Notes under the pieces: generated by a model | Told to the model about the DNA's origin: nothing | The model's input: only the letters and a program-made list of their open reading frames with translations | Databases searched by the model: none | NCBI GenBank assembly: GCA_963846585.1 | Contig: CAWJWO010000002.1 | Span: forward strand, 62,001-126,000 | Length of the DNA stretch: 64,000 nucleotides | Direction: 5' to 3' | Origin: JAAUTT01 sp963846585 | GTDB taxonomy: Bacteria > Bacteroidota > Bacteroidia > Bacteroidales > JAAUTT01 | Position numbers and translations under genes: made by a program | Shown: piece by piece, positions 1 to 9,222 of the stretch | Numbering within the stretch: position 1 is the first letter of the stretch | How the letters are laid out: the number at the start of each line of letters is the position of its first letter

Positions 1-284
1 ATGAAAAACATGTACGCATAAACACTATATCTCAATCGCCTACACTCACAACAGCCGGAAGCGGCGTTAAAGGTATACAGACTCTTATCGATTTTACCGA
101 ACGCATGTCGCCGTTAGGCAATGCTACAGCCGAAGAATGTGCCGATTATTGCATTGCCTTGTTTTCTGACCTGACCCGAAAAGTTACCATGCAAAACCTT
201 TATCACGACGGTGGTTTCTCAAGCATGGGTATGAGCAGAAAAGCCCTTAGCCAATATGATTTGAGTTTTAAGGAATGCCCGTAA
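1..284 (+). CDS. fabI: Enoyl-[acyl-carrier-protein] reductase (NADH), C-terminal part
   Basis: The reading frame is open from base 3 and stops with TAA at 282-284; the start lies outside the window. About 93 residues are visible. They include the segment around INTISQSPT, then FTERMSPLGN, then HDGGFSSMGMS close to the end, which match the C-terminal part of the FabI short-chain reductase family in Bacteroidota. FabI carries out the last reduction of each fatty-acid elongation cycle in the cytoplasm, turning trans-2-enoyl-ACP into acyl-ACP. The catalytic Tyr and Lys would lie in the missing N-terminal part. Recognition rests on memory of the family; the partial length limits confidence. Confidence 0.85.
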   Translation, partial: EKHVRINTISQSPTLTTAGSGVKGIQTLIDFTERMSPLGNATAEECADYCIALFSDLTRKVTMQNLYHDGGFSSMGMSRKALSQYDLSFKECP

Positions 285-344
285 TAGGGGCTAGTGATCA
301 GGGATCAGTGGTTAGTGAATTAAATTTAGTACCTAAGGATTGAT

Positions 345-460
345 TACGTTGTAAAGGTTGTAAAAGTTGTACACATTAAATCCGACTAATTTAAATATAA
401 AATAGTTGCAATGATAGTAAATTACAACGTCTACAACCTTTACAACCTCTACAACTTTTA
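345..460. repeat. Paired inverted low-complexity repeat (TTGTAAAGG-type)
   Basis: The left arm at about 345-372 repeats a TTGTAAAGG-like unit. The right arm at about 423-460 is rich in the complementary unit CTACAACCTTTACAACC. The two could fold into a long imperfect hairpin with a loop of about 50 bases. The arms lie between fabI and the next gene. No coding potential is seen in the gap 285-604. Confidence 0.7.
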
Positions 461-500
461 ATATATTCCTCAACTAATAATTTGTCCCAGCCCCTAACAG

Positions 501-598
501 TCCCTAGTCCCTAGTCCCTAGTCCCTAGTTCCTAGCCCCTAATCCCTAACCCCTAACCCCTAACCCCTAACCCCTAACCCCTAACCCCTAACCCCTGG
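501..598. repeat. Uninterrupted 14-unit heptamer tract (TCCCTAG drifting to CCCCTAA)
   Basis: The tract reads as 14 consecutive 7-base units in perfect register. Four TCCCTAG units come first, then TTCCTAG, CCCCTAA and TCCCTAA, then six perfect CCCCTAA units and a final CCCCTGG. It ends six bases before the ATG at 605. The register is exact even though the unit sequence drifts, so the 7-base period seems to be what is kept. Confidence 0.9.
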
Positions 599-604
599 CC
601 TACA

Positions 605-1636
605 ATGAACAAGTTTCCGATTATCGAGTGCGTCCCCAACTTCAGTGAAGGAAGAGATATTCAAAAAATTGAATCGATTGCAGATGTTATCAGAAAAGTG
701 AAATATGTCAAACTTCTTCATATCGATAGTAATAAGGATACCAACCGCACTGTAATTACCTTCGCCGGAAACCCTGATTCTGTTGCAGAAGCTGCTTTTC
801 AATCAGTCAGGAAAGCTTCGGAAATCATCGACATGCGCGTTCACCACGGTGTTCATCCAAGGTTTGGTGCCACGGATGTTCTCCCGTTGATCCCTGTACA
901 GGGATACAGTATGGACGAAGCAGTTATTCTTGCCAGAAAACTCGGAGAGCGCATCGGAAATGAATTGAACATCCCGGTTTTCTGTTATGAATCTGCAGCC
1001 TTCACTGAAAAAAGAAAAAACCTTGCATGGTGCCGTTCCGGACAATATGAAGGATTAAAGGAAAAGCTGAAACTACCTGAATGGAAACCTGATTATGGCC
1101 CTGCCTGGTTTAATGCAAAGTCTGGTGCTATAGCAGTGGGAGCCAGAAATTTTTTAATAGCTTATAATGTAAACCTCGACTCTGCCGATGTTAATATTGC
1201 AAAGAATATTGCATGTGAAATTCGTGAAAGTGGCAGCAATATAAAAACATATGACGAAAAAGGTAATATTGTCGACTTGCATATTCCTGGTACTCTTAAA
1301 AATGTTAAGGCTATAGGTTGGTATTTGCCTGAATATAATAAAGTGCAGGTTTCTGTCAATATAACCGATATAAATACAACTCCGGTCTATAAAGTGTTTG
1401 AAGAAATACGTGATAAAGCTGGTAAACATGGTATTTCCGTTACCGGTTCGGAATTAATCGGCCTCATTCCCATTGCAGCTATGCTCGATACCGGAAATTT
1501 TTATTCCGGTAAATATGAAACGGATCTTCCGGATGAAACAAAATTAAAAATTGCTGTTGATAATTTAGGTTTGAACGACCTTGCACCCTTTGATTATAAA
1601 AGCAGGATTCTTGAGTTTGCTATTGCAGAAATTTAG
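605..1636 (+). CDS. ftcD: Glutamate formimidoyltransferase
   Basis: The 343-residue protein matches the stand-alone formiminotransferase domain. Known family role: transfer of the formimino group from N-formimino-glutamate to tetrahydrofolate in histidine breakdown in the cytoplasm. Seen here are the N-terminal signature IIECVPNFSEGRD and the block RVHHGVHPRFGATDVLP, whose histidines at 80-81 correspond to the region of the catalytic histidine. The C-terminal half carries the second formiminotransferase lobe, and no cyclodeaminase domain follows, so it is the bacterial single-function form. The ATG at 605 lies directly behind a CCCCTAA heptamer tract. The stop TAG at 1634-1636 runs straight into a TTGTTAG repeat. 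No other hut gene is in view. Confidence 0.93.
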   Translation: MNKFPIIECVPNFSEGRDIQKIESIADVIRKVKYVKLLHIDSNKDTNRTVITFAGNPDSVAEAAFQSVRKASEIIDMRVHHGVHPRFGATDVLPLIPVQGYSMDEAVILARKLGERIGNELNIPVFCYESAAFTEKRKNLAWCRSGQYEGLKEKLKLPEWKPDYGPAWFNAKSGAIAVGARNFLIAYNVNLDSADVNIAKNIACEIRESGSNIKTYDEKGNIVDLHIPGTLKNVKAIGWYLPEYNKVQVSVNITDINTTPVYKVFEEIRDKAGKHGISVTGSELIGLIPIAAMLDTGNFYSGKYETDLPDETKLKIAVDNLGLNDLAPFDYKSRILEFAIAEI

Positions 1637-1704
1637 TTGTTAGTTGTTGGTTGTTAGTTGTTAGTAAAAACATAACCTGCAACTTGCAACCTGTAACCTG
1701 TAAC
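1634..1704. repeat. TTGTTAG-type tandem repeat followed by CTGTAAC-type repeat
   Basis: Directly from the stop codon the sequence runs TAG-TTGTTAG-TTGTTGG-TTGTTAG-TTGTTAG, a 7-base period. After a short spacer comes a CCTGCAACTTGCAACCTGTAAC stretch, also close to 7-base units and partly complementary to the first. The gap to 1848 holds no gene. Confidence 0.8.
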
Positions 1705-1847
1705 TAAAATTAACATATATTAAGAAAATGTAGAATAAATGTTAAAAAATCATAAAAAAATTGACCAACGATCATTAACTTTTCAATTTTATTTTACTAT
1801 TTTGTATTAGAAATTATTACTAACTATTAAACCTAAACACTAAATCT

Positions 1848-4800
1848 ATGAAAAGAATTGCAATGTTACTTGCATTCTTTGCGTACATTGGGTTACAATA
1901 CTCGATGGCTCAAACAGTGCATATTACAGGTACGGTTACCAGTTCAGAGGACAAACAACCGTTAGCAGGAGCGACAGTCATAGTAAAAGGAACAGCTGCC
2001 GGGGCACTTACAGATGCTTCTGGTAAATATTCTTTAGATGTACCTTCCAACACTCAGACAATTGTTGTTTCTTTTGTGGGTTACAAATCAATGGAAATTG
2101 CAGTAGCCGGAAGAAATATGATTGATATTGAACTTCAGTCTGAAGCACTCGGTTTGGAAGAAGTAGTGGTTACTGGTGTTGGTACCGCTACCGACAGAAG
2201 AAGGGTTGCAATTAGCGTTGAAACGGTAAAGTCCAAGGATTTGGGTGATTTACCTACAGCCTCTATAGATCAGGCCTTGGAAGGAAAAGTTGCTGGCGCA
2301 TTAATACAATCAATATCAGGACAACCTGGTCAGCAATCTAATATTATTTTAAGAGGTATAAATTCCCTTGGTTCCAATCAACCTATGATTATGATTGATG
2401 GTATTGAAATAAATACTGACAACAATACCAACGGATTTCAAGGAGGAACTAATGTCAGCAGCCGATTGTCAGACCTTGATTTAAGCAATATTGACAGGGT
2501 TGAAATTGTGCAGGGTGCAGCAGCTGCTACTATCTATGGTGCTCAAGGGGCAAACGGAGTAATCCAGATTTTTACTAAAAAAGGCAAACCCGGACAGACA
2601 GATATTATATTTAATACCTCCATTAGTTCAAATGAAGCATTACGTGGTAATTTTAAACAACCTTCTACGCATTATTATAATACAAACGGTACCGGCTATA
2701 TTGTTGACAGCAATGGTAATCCGATTGTTGCGAATGCAGGTGGAGCTAATGGCTGGTATGCTCAACCTGGAGCTGATGTTACTGACCCTAATTCCTTATG
2801 TAATAAACCATTTAAGGAACAAACCTATAACCCACTCGATTATGTTTTCAGAGATGCGACAGTATATAATAATTCCTTGCAGGTGCGAGGAGGTAACAAC
2901 AATTCAACATATGCAATGTTACTTTCTGACTTACACCAGCAAAGTGTAATTACTGGCTCACTTGATAGAATCAATGCAGATTTAAACGTGACTACAGAAT
3001 TATTTAAAAACTTTAAAGTCAGTGCTTCATCTACATATGTGAATTCTACCAACACCACGGGTACAATTACAGGTGATCAAAATACGGCAAGTGCATTGGG
3101 AGGAGCTATGTTTACAAGACCATACGAATGGTTAAAACTTCGTGACGCACAAGGTAATTATATGGACCTTATTGAACAGGGAAGTAACAGCCAAAACCCG
3201 GAATATGTGCTGAATTATGAACATTTTTCAGGTACAACAAACAGGATTATTGAAAACGTAAATCTCAACTATAAACCATTTAAATTCCTTGAATTGGATT
3301 ACAAATATGGTATTGATGAATACTCATATAAATATCAGGATTTTATTGCCAATCAGTCAGCAGATGCTCAATGGGGCTTTTTAAACCCTGAATTTGGTCA
3401 TATCAATACCTTAACGGATAAAGGGACAACTCAAAACTCCATTTTTTCTGCCTTTTTGACTTTTACTCCAAAGGATTTTACCTTTAAAACTCAGGTGTCC
3501 TATGACTGGAGGGATAAGTCATTTGATGAAATACAGGCCCAAGTGACAGGAATTCCTGCTAATAATAATGTTAATTTGGCTCAGGGAGCAACTCCATATG
3601 TTACTGAATATACATCAGATTTTATTACATTTGGCGTATTGGTAAACCAACGAATTGAATATAAAGAGCTCGCCGGGATATCAGGAGGTTTTAGAACAGA
3701 CTGGTCATCAGCATTTGGCGCCGCTTCAACTCCTTTTACCTTTCCACGCGCTGATGCTTATTTCCGTTTGTCCCAACTTCAAATGTGGGATCCCTTAAAG
3801 AATTATTTACCTGAATTAAAACTTCGTGCTGCATATGGTCAGGCAGGGATTCAACCAGGACCGTTTGACAGAGTAACTACCCTGTTGACAAATACTATCG
3901 GTTCTCAATCATGGTTATTATCGCAGCTTACAAAATCAAATCCCAATTTACAAGTACAGGTTTCGAAAGAATTTGAATTCGGATTGGATCTGAAGTTTAA
4001 AATAACTAATGGAATTGTTTTAAATAATGGAACATTCTCTCCAACCTATTGGACACGTACAAGTAATGATGTGATCTATACAACTGACATTGCTTTAAGT
4101 AATGGAAGTTCCAATTATTTAAATAATTCTTTTTCCTTAGGTAGCCATGGATTTCAGGCTTCATTAAACCTTGATGTTATTGCAACTGATAATTTCGGGT
4201 GGTCTCTAACTTCTACCTATGGACAATCAGAAACTACTGTTACAAACATTAGCAATCATTTGGACGTCACTATTGGAGTATCAGGTTCCGGTGGATTTGT
4301 ATTACGCCAGGGTGCCAAACTAGGAGTGTTTTTTGGAAATGCCCCTCTTTCAAGTGTCAGTCAAAAGAGTCTCGCAGGCGTTCCATTCATAGATCCATCG
4401 CAATATTCCAAATACACTATTGTAAATGGGTATGTGACTAACATTGCTACTAAAACTGTCGTATACTCAACCGACCAAACCGTTATTGGCGATCCAACTC
4501 CTAAATTTACCATGTCTTTTATTAACGATTTCCGCGTGGGCAAATATTTAAGATTATCATTTCAGATAGACTGGTTTGCAGGTTTACAGGTTTATAATCA
4601 AACCAGACAATGGTTATACAGAGATGGCCTTAGTAATGACTGGACCAAAAGTATAACTGTTGGTGATCAGACTGGACCATACACAGCATGGTATAATTCA
4701 TTGTACAATGGTGCAAATCCAGCAAGCCCATTTGTTGAAGACGCTTCTTTTGTAAGGTTACGCAATCTGACCCTTGCGATTGATCTGGCAAAGATTTTCC

Positions 4801-4985
4801 CTGTTAAATTTACAAAACAGGTGGAGTTATCTTTTACAGGCCATAACTTGCTTACCATTTCCAGGTATTCCGGATTGGATCCTGAAGCAGCATCATACTT
4901 AAACGATCCAACCCAGAGAGGTTTGGATAATATGGCTTTCCCAAACAGCCGGACTTTTACCGGGGGATTAAAAATTACTTTCTAA
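1848..4985 (+). CDS. SusC/RagA-family TonB-dependent outer-membrane transporter
   Basis: The 1045-residue protein starts with a signal peptide ending near SMAQ (residue 22). A carboxypeptidase-like regulatory domain follows (about 25-100, ITGTVTSSEDKQPLAGATV). Then come the TonB-box/plug region (EEVVVTGVGT near 105; IILRGINSLG; PMIMIDGIEI; RVEIVQGAAAATIYGAQGA) and a C-terminal beta-barrel. Length and order are typical of SusC. It works with the SusD-like lipoprotein 17 bases downstream as a lidded pair that imports oligosaccharides or peptides using TonB energy. No glycoside hydrolase, peptidase or anti-sigma factor is adjacent, so the substrate cannot be inferred. Confidence 0.95.
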   Translation: MKRIAMLLAFFAYIGLQYSMAQTVHITGTVTSSEDKQPLAGATVIVKGTAAGALTDASGKYSLDVPSNTQTIVVSFVGYKSMEIAVAGRNMIDIELQSEALGLEEVVVTGVGTATDRRRVAISVETVKSKDLGDLPTASIDQALEGKVAGALIQSISGQPGQQSNIILRGINSLGSNQPMIMIDGIEINTDNNTNGFQGGTNVSSRLSDLDLSNIDRVEIVQGAAAATIYGAQGANGVIQIFTKKGKPGQTDIIFNTSISSNEALRGNFKQPSTHYYNTNGTGYIVDSNGNPIVANAGGANGWYAQPGADVTDPNSLCNKPFKEQTYNPLDYVFRDATVYNNSLQVRGGNNNSTYAMLLSDLHQQSVITGSLDRINADLNVTTELFKNFKVSASSTYVNSTNTTGTITGDQNTASALGGAMFTRPYEWLKLRDAQGNYMDLIEQGSNSQNPEYVLNYEHFSGTTNRIIENVNLNYKPFKFLELDYKYGIDEYSYKYQDFIANQSADAQWGFLNPEFGHINTLTDKGTTQNSIFSAFLTFTPKDFTFKTQVSYDWRDKSFDEIQAQVTGIPANNNVNLAQGATPYVTEYTSDFITFGVLVNQRIEYKELAGISGGFRTDWSSAFGAASTPFTFPRADAYFRLSQLQMWDPLKNYLPELKLRAAYGQAGIQPGPFDRVTTLLTNTIGSQSWLLSQLTKSNPNLQVQVSKEFEFGLDLKFKITNGIVLNNGTFSPTYWTRTSNDVIYTTDIALSNGSSNYLNNSFSLGSHGFQASLNLDVIATDNFGWSLTSTYGQSETTVTNISNHLDVTIGVSGSGGFVLRQGAKLGVFFGNAPLSSVSQKSLAGVPFIDPSQYSKYTIVNGYVTNIATKTVVYSTDQTVIGDPTPKFTMSFINDFRVGKYLRLSFQIDWFAGLQVYNQTRQWLYRDGLSNDWTKSITVGDQTGPYTAWYNSLYNGANPASPFVEDASFVRLRNLTLAIDLAKIFPVKFTKQVELSFTGHNLLTISRYSGLDPEAASYLNDPTQRGLDNMAFPNSRTFTGGLKITF

Positions 4986-5002
4986 TCTAAATAAATAATG
5001 AA

Positions 5003-6634
5003 ATGAAAAAATATATTATTATACCATTAATTTTTCTGTTCATACTCTTATTCAGTTGTAGTAAGAAAGAATTGAATGTAACAGATCTTAACTCCCCTAC
5101 CCTCCTAACTTTAAATACAGAGGCTGGTATTATACAGGCAGCATTAGGTATGTATGGTTATTATGTTACTAACAATGGTAATGACCAGGTTGGAGGCTTG
5201 CTTAGTTACGATTTTGCTTGTTATTCATTAACAAATCATGAAATATTAGGAGATGCTGTATTTGTACCCTGGGGTAATTTTGGATGGCGCTGGATTAACG
5301 GTCCATATCAAATCACATATACATCAACTTATAATAATCAGGACACAACTGTGATAACCCCAAATGGTAAAAACCAACAGGCTGAGATTGGTGTATACAA
5401 TACCAGAGCTCAAGGGGATAACAATTCTATTATGCATGAGTGGATGACAATGTACGTTTTGAATAATAATTCAAACCTCATCATCTCTAAATTAATTCCA
5501 AATAGTGTTACATTCTTGTCAGGAGGTACAACCAAAACAAGTACTTTGCTGGCCTGGGCCTATTTTTGGAAAGGATATGCCTATTCAAGGATCGGATCTT
5601 TTTATCAAAAAGGTTTATGCACAAACGTCTATAGTAACACTAACAACAATTATGTGACTCACCAGGCAATGATCGACAGTGCAACGGTGTATTACAATAA
5701 GGCAATTACTCTTTTAAAAACCATTCCGGATGGTGATCCTGATTTTGCAACTGTAGTAAACGGTGCAATCCCGTCTTATTATTATAATACACAAATTCAA
5801 CCATCAAGTTGGATTAGGAACATCAATACTCTAATGGCACGTAACATTTTGGTCAACAATTATCCATCAAATTTGGCTACATCTGACTGGCAAAACATTG
5901 TAAACCTGACAGCAAATGGAATCCAAAGTGGTGATTTTAATTTTGTAATTGTGCCTGATCCGATATATGTTAATTTTGATATTCCTTATAATGTTACTGA
6001 TAATGGAGGATGGGCCTTTATTAGTGAACGCCTCGTTCAGGATTTTAAGGATACAGCACTGGATGCAAGATTTCACAGGTATGTCACTACTGAAAATCCT
6101 CCATTGGTGAATGTCCATGGCAGGGGGATTCAGTTTGGTACTCGCTGGACATTTGTTGATGGTACCAATGTAGCTTCTTCCACACTACTAAGTAATACCT
6201 ATGCTCCACCTTTTGTATATGTTGGTGCTACCTATGAAGAAAACCTTTTGATGGAAGCAGAAGCAAATATTTATTCTAACAATATTAATAATGGATTAAC
6301 TTTTGTGGATGCAGTACGTGATTATCAAACATCAGGACTCAAGCATGTTTCAGGTACCGGTTTGACTCAAGCCCAGGCATTGAATGAAGTAAGAATAGAA
6401 AGGCGTATTGGTTTGATATTACGTGGGTTACCATTCTATGACGCCAGAAGATGGCAATTTCTTGATCCGTCAGCTACGGGTACAGGAAGAACAGGTTGCT
6501 GGTTGCTGGATGCCAATGGAAATTTTCATAACAATGCAAATATCGATTATCAATATTATGAATGGTATCCAGTTCCAACAAATGAAACGGACCTTAATCC
6601 TATGTCTAATGCAAAGGTTGGAGCAGTATATTAA
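5003..6634 (+). CDS. SusD/RagB-family nutrient-binding outer-membrane lipoprotein
   Basis: The 543-residue protein has a lipoprotein signal with lipobox LLFSC near residue 19, so it should be anchored to the outer membrane. The C-terminal SusD signature NEVRIERRIGLILRGLPFYD and the following ARRW are clear. The middle is the usual helical TPR-like scaffold. It follows the SusC gene by 17 bases and is closed by a strong hairpin terminator, so the two form a two-gene operon. The protein is expected to cap the SusC barrel and capture substrate. The ligand is unknown; many Asn and Tyr residues are seen but give no reliable clue. Confidence 0.93.
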   Translation: MKKYIIIPLIFLFILLFSCSKKELNVTDLNSPTLLTLNTEAGIIQAALGMYGYYVTNNGNDQVGGLLSYDFACYSLTNHEILGDAVFVPWGNFGWRWINGPYQITYTSTYNNQDTTVITPNGKNQQAEIGVYNTRAQGDNNSIMHEWMTMYVLNNNSNLIISKLIPNSVTFLSGGTTKTSTLLAWAYFWKGYAYSRIGSFYQKGLCTNVYSNTNNNYVTHQAMIDSATVYYNKAITLLKTIPDGDPDFATVVNGAIPSYYYNTQIQPSSWIRNINTLMARNILVNNYPSNLATSDWQNIVNLTANGIQSGDFNFVIVPDPIYVNFDIPYNVTDNGGWAFISERLVQDFKDTALDARFHRYVTTENPPLVNVHGRGIQFGTRWTFVDGTNVASSTLLSNTYAPPFVYVGATYEENLLMEAEANIYSNNINNGLTFVDAVRDYQTSGLKHVSGTGLTQAQALNEVRIERRIGLILRGLPFYDARRWQFLDPSATGTGRTGCWLLDANGNFHNNANIDYQYYEWYPVPTNETDLNPMSNAKVGAVY

Positions 6635-6672
6635 GGTTATAATATTAAAGTTGTTCTTATATAATTTATTAT

Positions 6673-6703
6673 AAAGGTGACCAATATCAGGTCACCTTTT
6701 TTT
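6673..6703 (+). terminator. Rho-independent terminator of the susCD-like operon
   Basis: A perfect stem AAGGTGACC / GGTCACCTT with a 7-base loop is followed by a run of T. It lies about 40 bases after the SusD-like stop. Confidence 0.9.
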
Positions 6704-6808
6704 CATCCGAAAATAATTATATATAATGGCCGGATAGAAATTTCAAATAATTCTTAATGAATGTTTGCATAAAGCGTTCATGGAGAATTCAATACGACTA
6801 TCAAAAGT

Positions 6809-7003
6809 TCATTTTATGAAATGAATGATAAGACTTGTGGATATTGCAAATAAGGCTATCATAGTAGCTATAAACCACAATATTATAGCCATTTTTGAAG
6901 ATTCAATCTGAGATACAAGCTTAGTTTCAAGTTTTGCAATATCTTCTTTAGTAGCAAAACTTTCCTTCTGAAAACTTGTTAAATTTATTGTATTTGTACT
7001 CAT
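6809..7003 (-). CDS. Small coiled-coil protein with one membrane anchor
   Basis: A 64-residue protein if the ATG at 7001-7003 is used; two codons upstream is an in-frame TTG that is a less likely start. Residues about 17-37 (ATKEDIAKLETKLVSQIES) form a short coiled coil like the N-terminal part of small DUF1640/CCDC90-type bacterial proteins. A strong hydrophobic segment follows (about 39-60). A TATCTTTG minus-7 element lies on the same strand at 7018-7025, which supports expression. Function is unknown. In other bacteria such proteins are short single-pass membrane proteins. It stands alone between the SusD terminator and a + strand gene. Confidence 0.6.
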   Translation of the reverse strand: MSTNTINLTSFQKESFATKEDIAKLETKLVSQIESSKMAIILWFIATMIALFAISTSLIIHFIK

Positions 7004-7256
7004 AATCAAACTTTTTACAAAGATACAAATTCAATTGATAATCTTACTGTAAACCTTATTAAGAAATAGCCCTGTTTTGTATCAATGCAATCTCTATGCA
7101 CTAAACACTATGCGCTATGCACTATTTCGCAATTTCACAATTTATTAATGCTGCAATAACATAAATACTGCAATTATTTAAATAAACCTTCATACACTGT
7201 TAACTTTCAGGTAACCATTGTCATATAAATTTGCCTAAACCAATACCTTCTTAAGG

Positions 7257-8204
7257 ATGATTAAAAAAGCAAGTTTATTAATGGTACTGATTATGTCAAC
7301 TACACTCTATGCCCTGTCAAACAATTTCTCCGATTCCACAACAGTTTTCAGTAAATCAAATAACAACCAGCTTAAAATCCTTACGTGGAACATATACATG
7401 TTACCCTATTGTTCCCTCGTACATGGTAACTGCAAACGTGCCAGGATGATTGCTGACCAGCTGTCGGTTTCTGATTACGATATCATAGTATTTCAGGAAG
7501 CTTTTAATATGCGCGCAAGAGGTATCCTGAAAAGAAGACTACAAAAATCGTTTCCTCACATGTATGGCCCTGCCAATATGCCTTTGTTTTCATTTCGCTT
7601 TAATAGCGGTGTATGGGTAGTTAGTAAGATCCCTCTTGTAAAAATTGAAGAAATTGAATATGCTCACCGGTTCGGGATAGATGCTATGGCACGTAAAGGT
7701 GCCGTAATGTTCGGGGGTAACTTGAACGGACAGGAGTTTCAACTGGTTGGTACTCACCTGCAATCGGATAGCCCTGATTCTATAAGGCAGGGCCAATGCA
7801 GGGAAATGACAAACAGGCTCCTGAAAAAACATTTCAGGGATCAGGTTCCTCAAATTGTTTGCGGCGATTTTAATATAGAAACTAATGATCGTGATAATTA
7901 CCATTATATGCTCAATACCCTCGAAGCAGAAAATGGTGCTTTCTCAGGCAATATCCAGACATCATTTGATGAAATTGACAATACCCTGGCAAAGCGGGCC
8001 GACGGCAGAAAACAAATGATCGATTATGTGCTTATCCGCAACAGTAAATTTTTCCGTTCGGTTAAACGTAAAATAGCCGTAAGAATAGCTCCTGCACATC
8101 ATAAATACAAAGATTTGTCGGATCATTACGGCGTAGAAGCTATACTTGAATTCATAGGTAATAATGATGTATCTTCCATTATTCCTTTGGCAGTGGGTCG
8201 ATGA
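7257..8204 (+). CDS. Exported endonuclease/exonuclease/phosphatase (EEP) family protein, sphingomyelinase-like
   Basis: The 315-residue protein has an N-terminal signal peptide (about 1-21). The EEP fold motifs appear in order: ILTWNIYMLP (metal/phosphate site), IIVFQEAF with the metal-binding Glu, VGTHLQSD, CGDFNIETND, and LSDHYGVEA with the catalytic Asp-His pair. The overall form and the cysteine-containing VHGNCKRARMIADQL segment resemble secreted neutral sphingomyelinases/phospholipases C. The family hydrolyses phosphodiesters, so substrates could be phospholipids or nucleic acid; the sphingomyelinase-like reading is an inference. Bacteroidota often contain sphingolipids. It stands as a single gene, followed by a GGCAGAA repeat array. 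Confidence 0.8.
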   Translation: MIKKASLLMVLIMSTTLYALSNNFSDSTTVFSKSNNNQLKILTWNIYMLPYCSLVHGNCKRARMIADQLSVSDYDIIVFQEAFNMRARGILKRRLQKSFPHMYGPANMPLFSFRFNSGVWVVSKIPLVKIEEIEYAHRFGIDAMARKGAVMFGGNLNGQEFQLVGTHLQSDSPDSIRQGQCREMTNRLLKKHFRDQVPQIVCGDFNIETNDRDNYHYMLNTLEAENGAFSGNIQTSFDEIDNTLAKRADGRKQMIDYVLIRNSKFFRSVKRKIAVRIAPAHHKYKDLSDHYGVEAILEFIGNNDVSSIIPLAVGR

Positions 8205-8212
8205 TGTAAGAA

Positions 8213-8261
8213 GGCAGAAGGCAGAAGGCAGAAGGCAGAAGGCAGAAGGCAGAAGGCAGAA
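8213..8261. repeat. Seven perfect tandem copies of GGCAGAA
   Basis: Seven identical 7-base units follow each other without a break, starting about 8 bases after the preceding stop codon. They are followed by degenerate GGACGTGAAA-type repeats up to about 8340. Confidence 0.95.
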
Positions 8262-8269
8262 AACGGAAG

Positions 8270-8465
8270 ACGTGGGACGTGAAAAAAGGACGTGAAAGGA
8301 CGTGAAAAAGGACATGAAGACGTGGGTTGTGAAGATGTGAAAATTATGAGTAAATTTAAAAAAGTTGAAAAATGGTTTATGGAAATTATTAGTTTTATGG
8401 AAAAATGTATAATAATATAAACCTTTGTCACTAGTCCCTGACCCCTAGTCCCTAACCCCTAATTC
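8270..8465. repeat. GGACGTGAA-type repeats and CCCCTAG/CCCCTAA heptamers
   Basis: From 8270 to about 8340 variants of GGACGTGAA recur. After an AT-rich stretch, 8437-8465 returns to the heptamers TCCCTGA, CCCCTAG, TCCCTAA and CCCCTAA, ending about ten bases before the next start codon. The gap has no gene on either strand. Confidence 0.75.
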
Positions 8466-8475
8466 CCATCAATCA

Positions 8476-9135
8476 ATGTCCAACCACATCCGCACTACCG
8501 CAGACGGTTCAGTAACACTTTTTTCGGATATTTATAATGAATGTTATCATTCAGCAGCCGGTGCAGTTGCCGAGTCAATGCATGTATTTATTGATGCCGG
8601 CTTGAGAGCTTTGAACAGGGAAAAAATAAAAGTGTTTGAAGTTGGGTTTGGAACAGGATTAAACGCATTTCTCACACTACAGGATGCTGAAAAACAAAAC
8701 CTGATAATAGATTATACAACTGTTGAACTAAACCATGTTGAAAAGTCAATCCTCGAAGAATTAAGCCTGACCTTTCCATTTTCATCTGATATATCACTAT
8801 ATAACACTCTACATCAATCGGTCTGGAACCAGCCTGCAAAAATTAATGATAATTTTTCCCTTACCAAAATTCCTGAAAATCTGCTGACTACTTCCATTGG
8901 TGAAGAATACGACCTTATTTATTTCGATGCATTTTCACCTGCCGCCCAGCCTGAATTATGGACAGAAGAAGTATTTATAAAAATGTATAATGCTTTGGCC
9001 GTAGGTGGATTGCTTACAACCTATTGTGCAAAGGGAAATGTTAGAAGGAACATGCAAAAAGCTGGATTTTTTGTTGACCGATTGCCCGGGCTGCCTCCTA
9101 AGAGAGAAATGCTGCGAGGAAAAAAAATAATTTGA
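8476..9135 (+). CDS. mnmD: tRNA U34 5-methylaminomethyl methyltransferase, MnmD-type
   Basis: The 219-residue protein corresponds to the methyltransferase half of MnmC without the FAD oxidase half. It would use S-adenosylmethionine to methylate nm5U34 (or nm5s2U34) in the tRNA wobble position. Motifs seen: ECYHSAAGAVAES near residue 22, the SAM-binding loop FEVGFGTGLNAFL (about 53-65), YDLIYFDAFSPAAQPELW with the Asp-Ala-Phe-Ser-Pro catalytic segment (about 150), and the end motif GLPPKREMLRG. Length matches stand-alone MnmD. The ATG lies just behind a CCCCTAA heptamer tract. Confidence 0.9.
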   Translation: MSNHIRTTADGSVTLFSDIYNECYHSAAGAVAESMHVFIDAGLRALNREKIKVFEVGFGTGLNAFLTLQDAEKQNLIIDYTTVELNHVEKSILEELSLTFPFSSDISLYNTLHQSVWNQPAKINDNFSLTKIPENLLTTSIGEEYDLIYFDAFSPAAQPELWTEEVFIKMYNALAVGGLLTTYCAKGNVRRNMQKAGFFVDRLPGLPPKREMLRGKKII

Positions 9136-9189
9136 AAATGTGCAAATTTGAAAATTTGAAAATGATGCCAGATAATTAAAAAAAAAAAG

Positions 9190-9197
9190 TATTTTTG
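9190..9197 (+). promoter_or_regulatory. Minus-7 promoter element (TATTTTTG) for rplS
   Basis: TATTTTTG fits the Bacteroidota minus-7 consensus TAnnTTTG and lies 25 bases before the rplS ATG. No good TTTG is found 19 bases further upstream, so only half of the consensus is supported. Confidence 0.5.
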
Positions 9198-9222
9198 CGA
9201 TCTATATTAAAAAAATAAAGAA

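Noticed and set aside
541..598. CCCCTAA repeats as a chromosome telomere
   Set aside because: The tract is internal, short and flanked by ordinary genes; bacterial chromosomes of this phylum are circular as far as known.
8126..8431. Minus-strand reading frame with repeated residues across the GGCAGAA array
   Set aside because: It is a translation of the GGCAGAA repeat and has no protein-like features.
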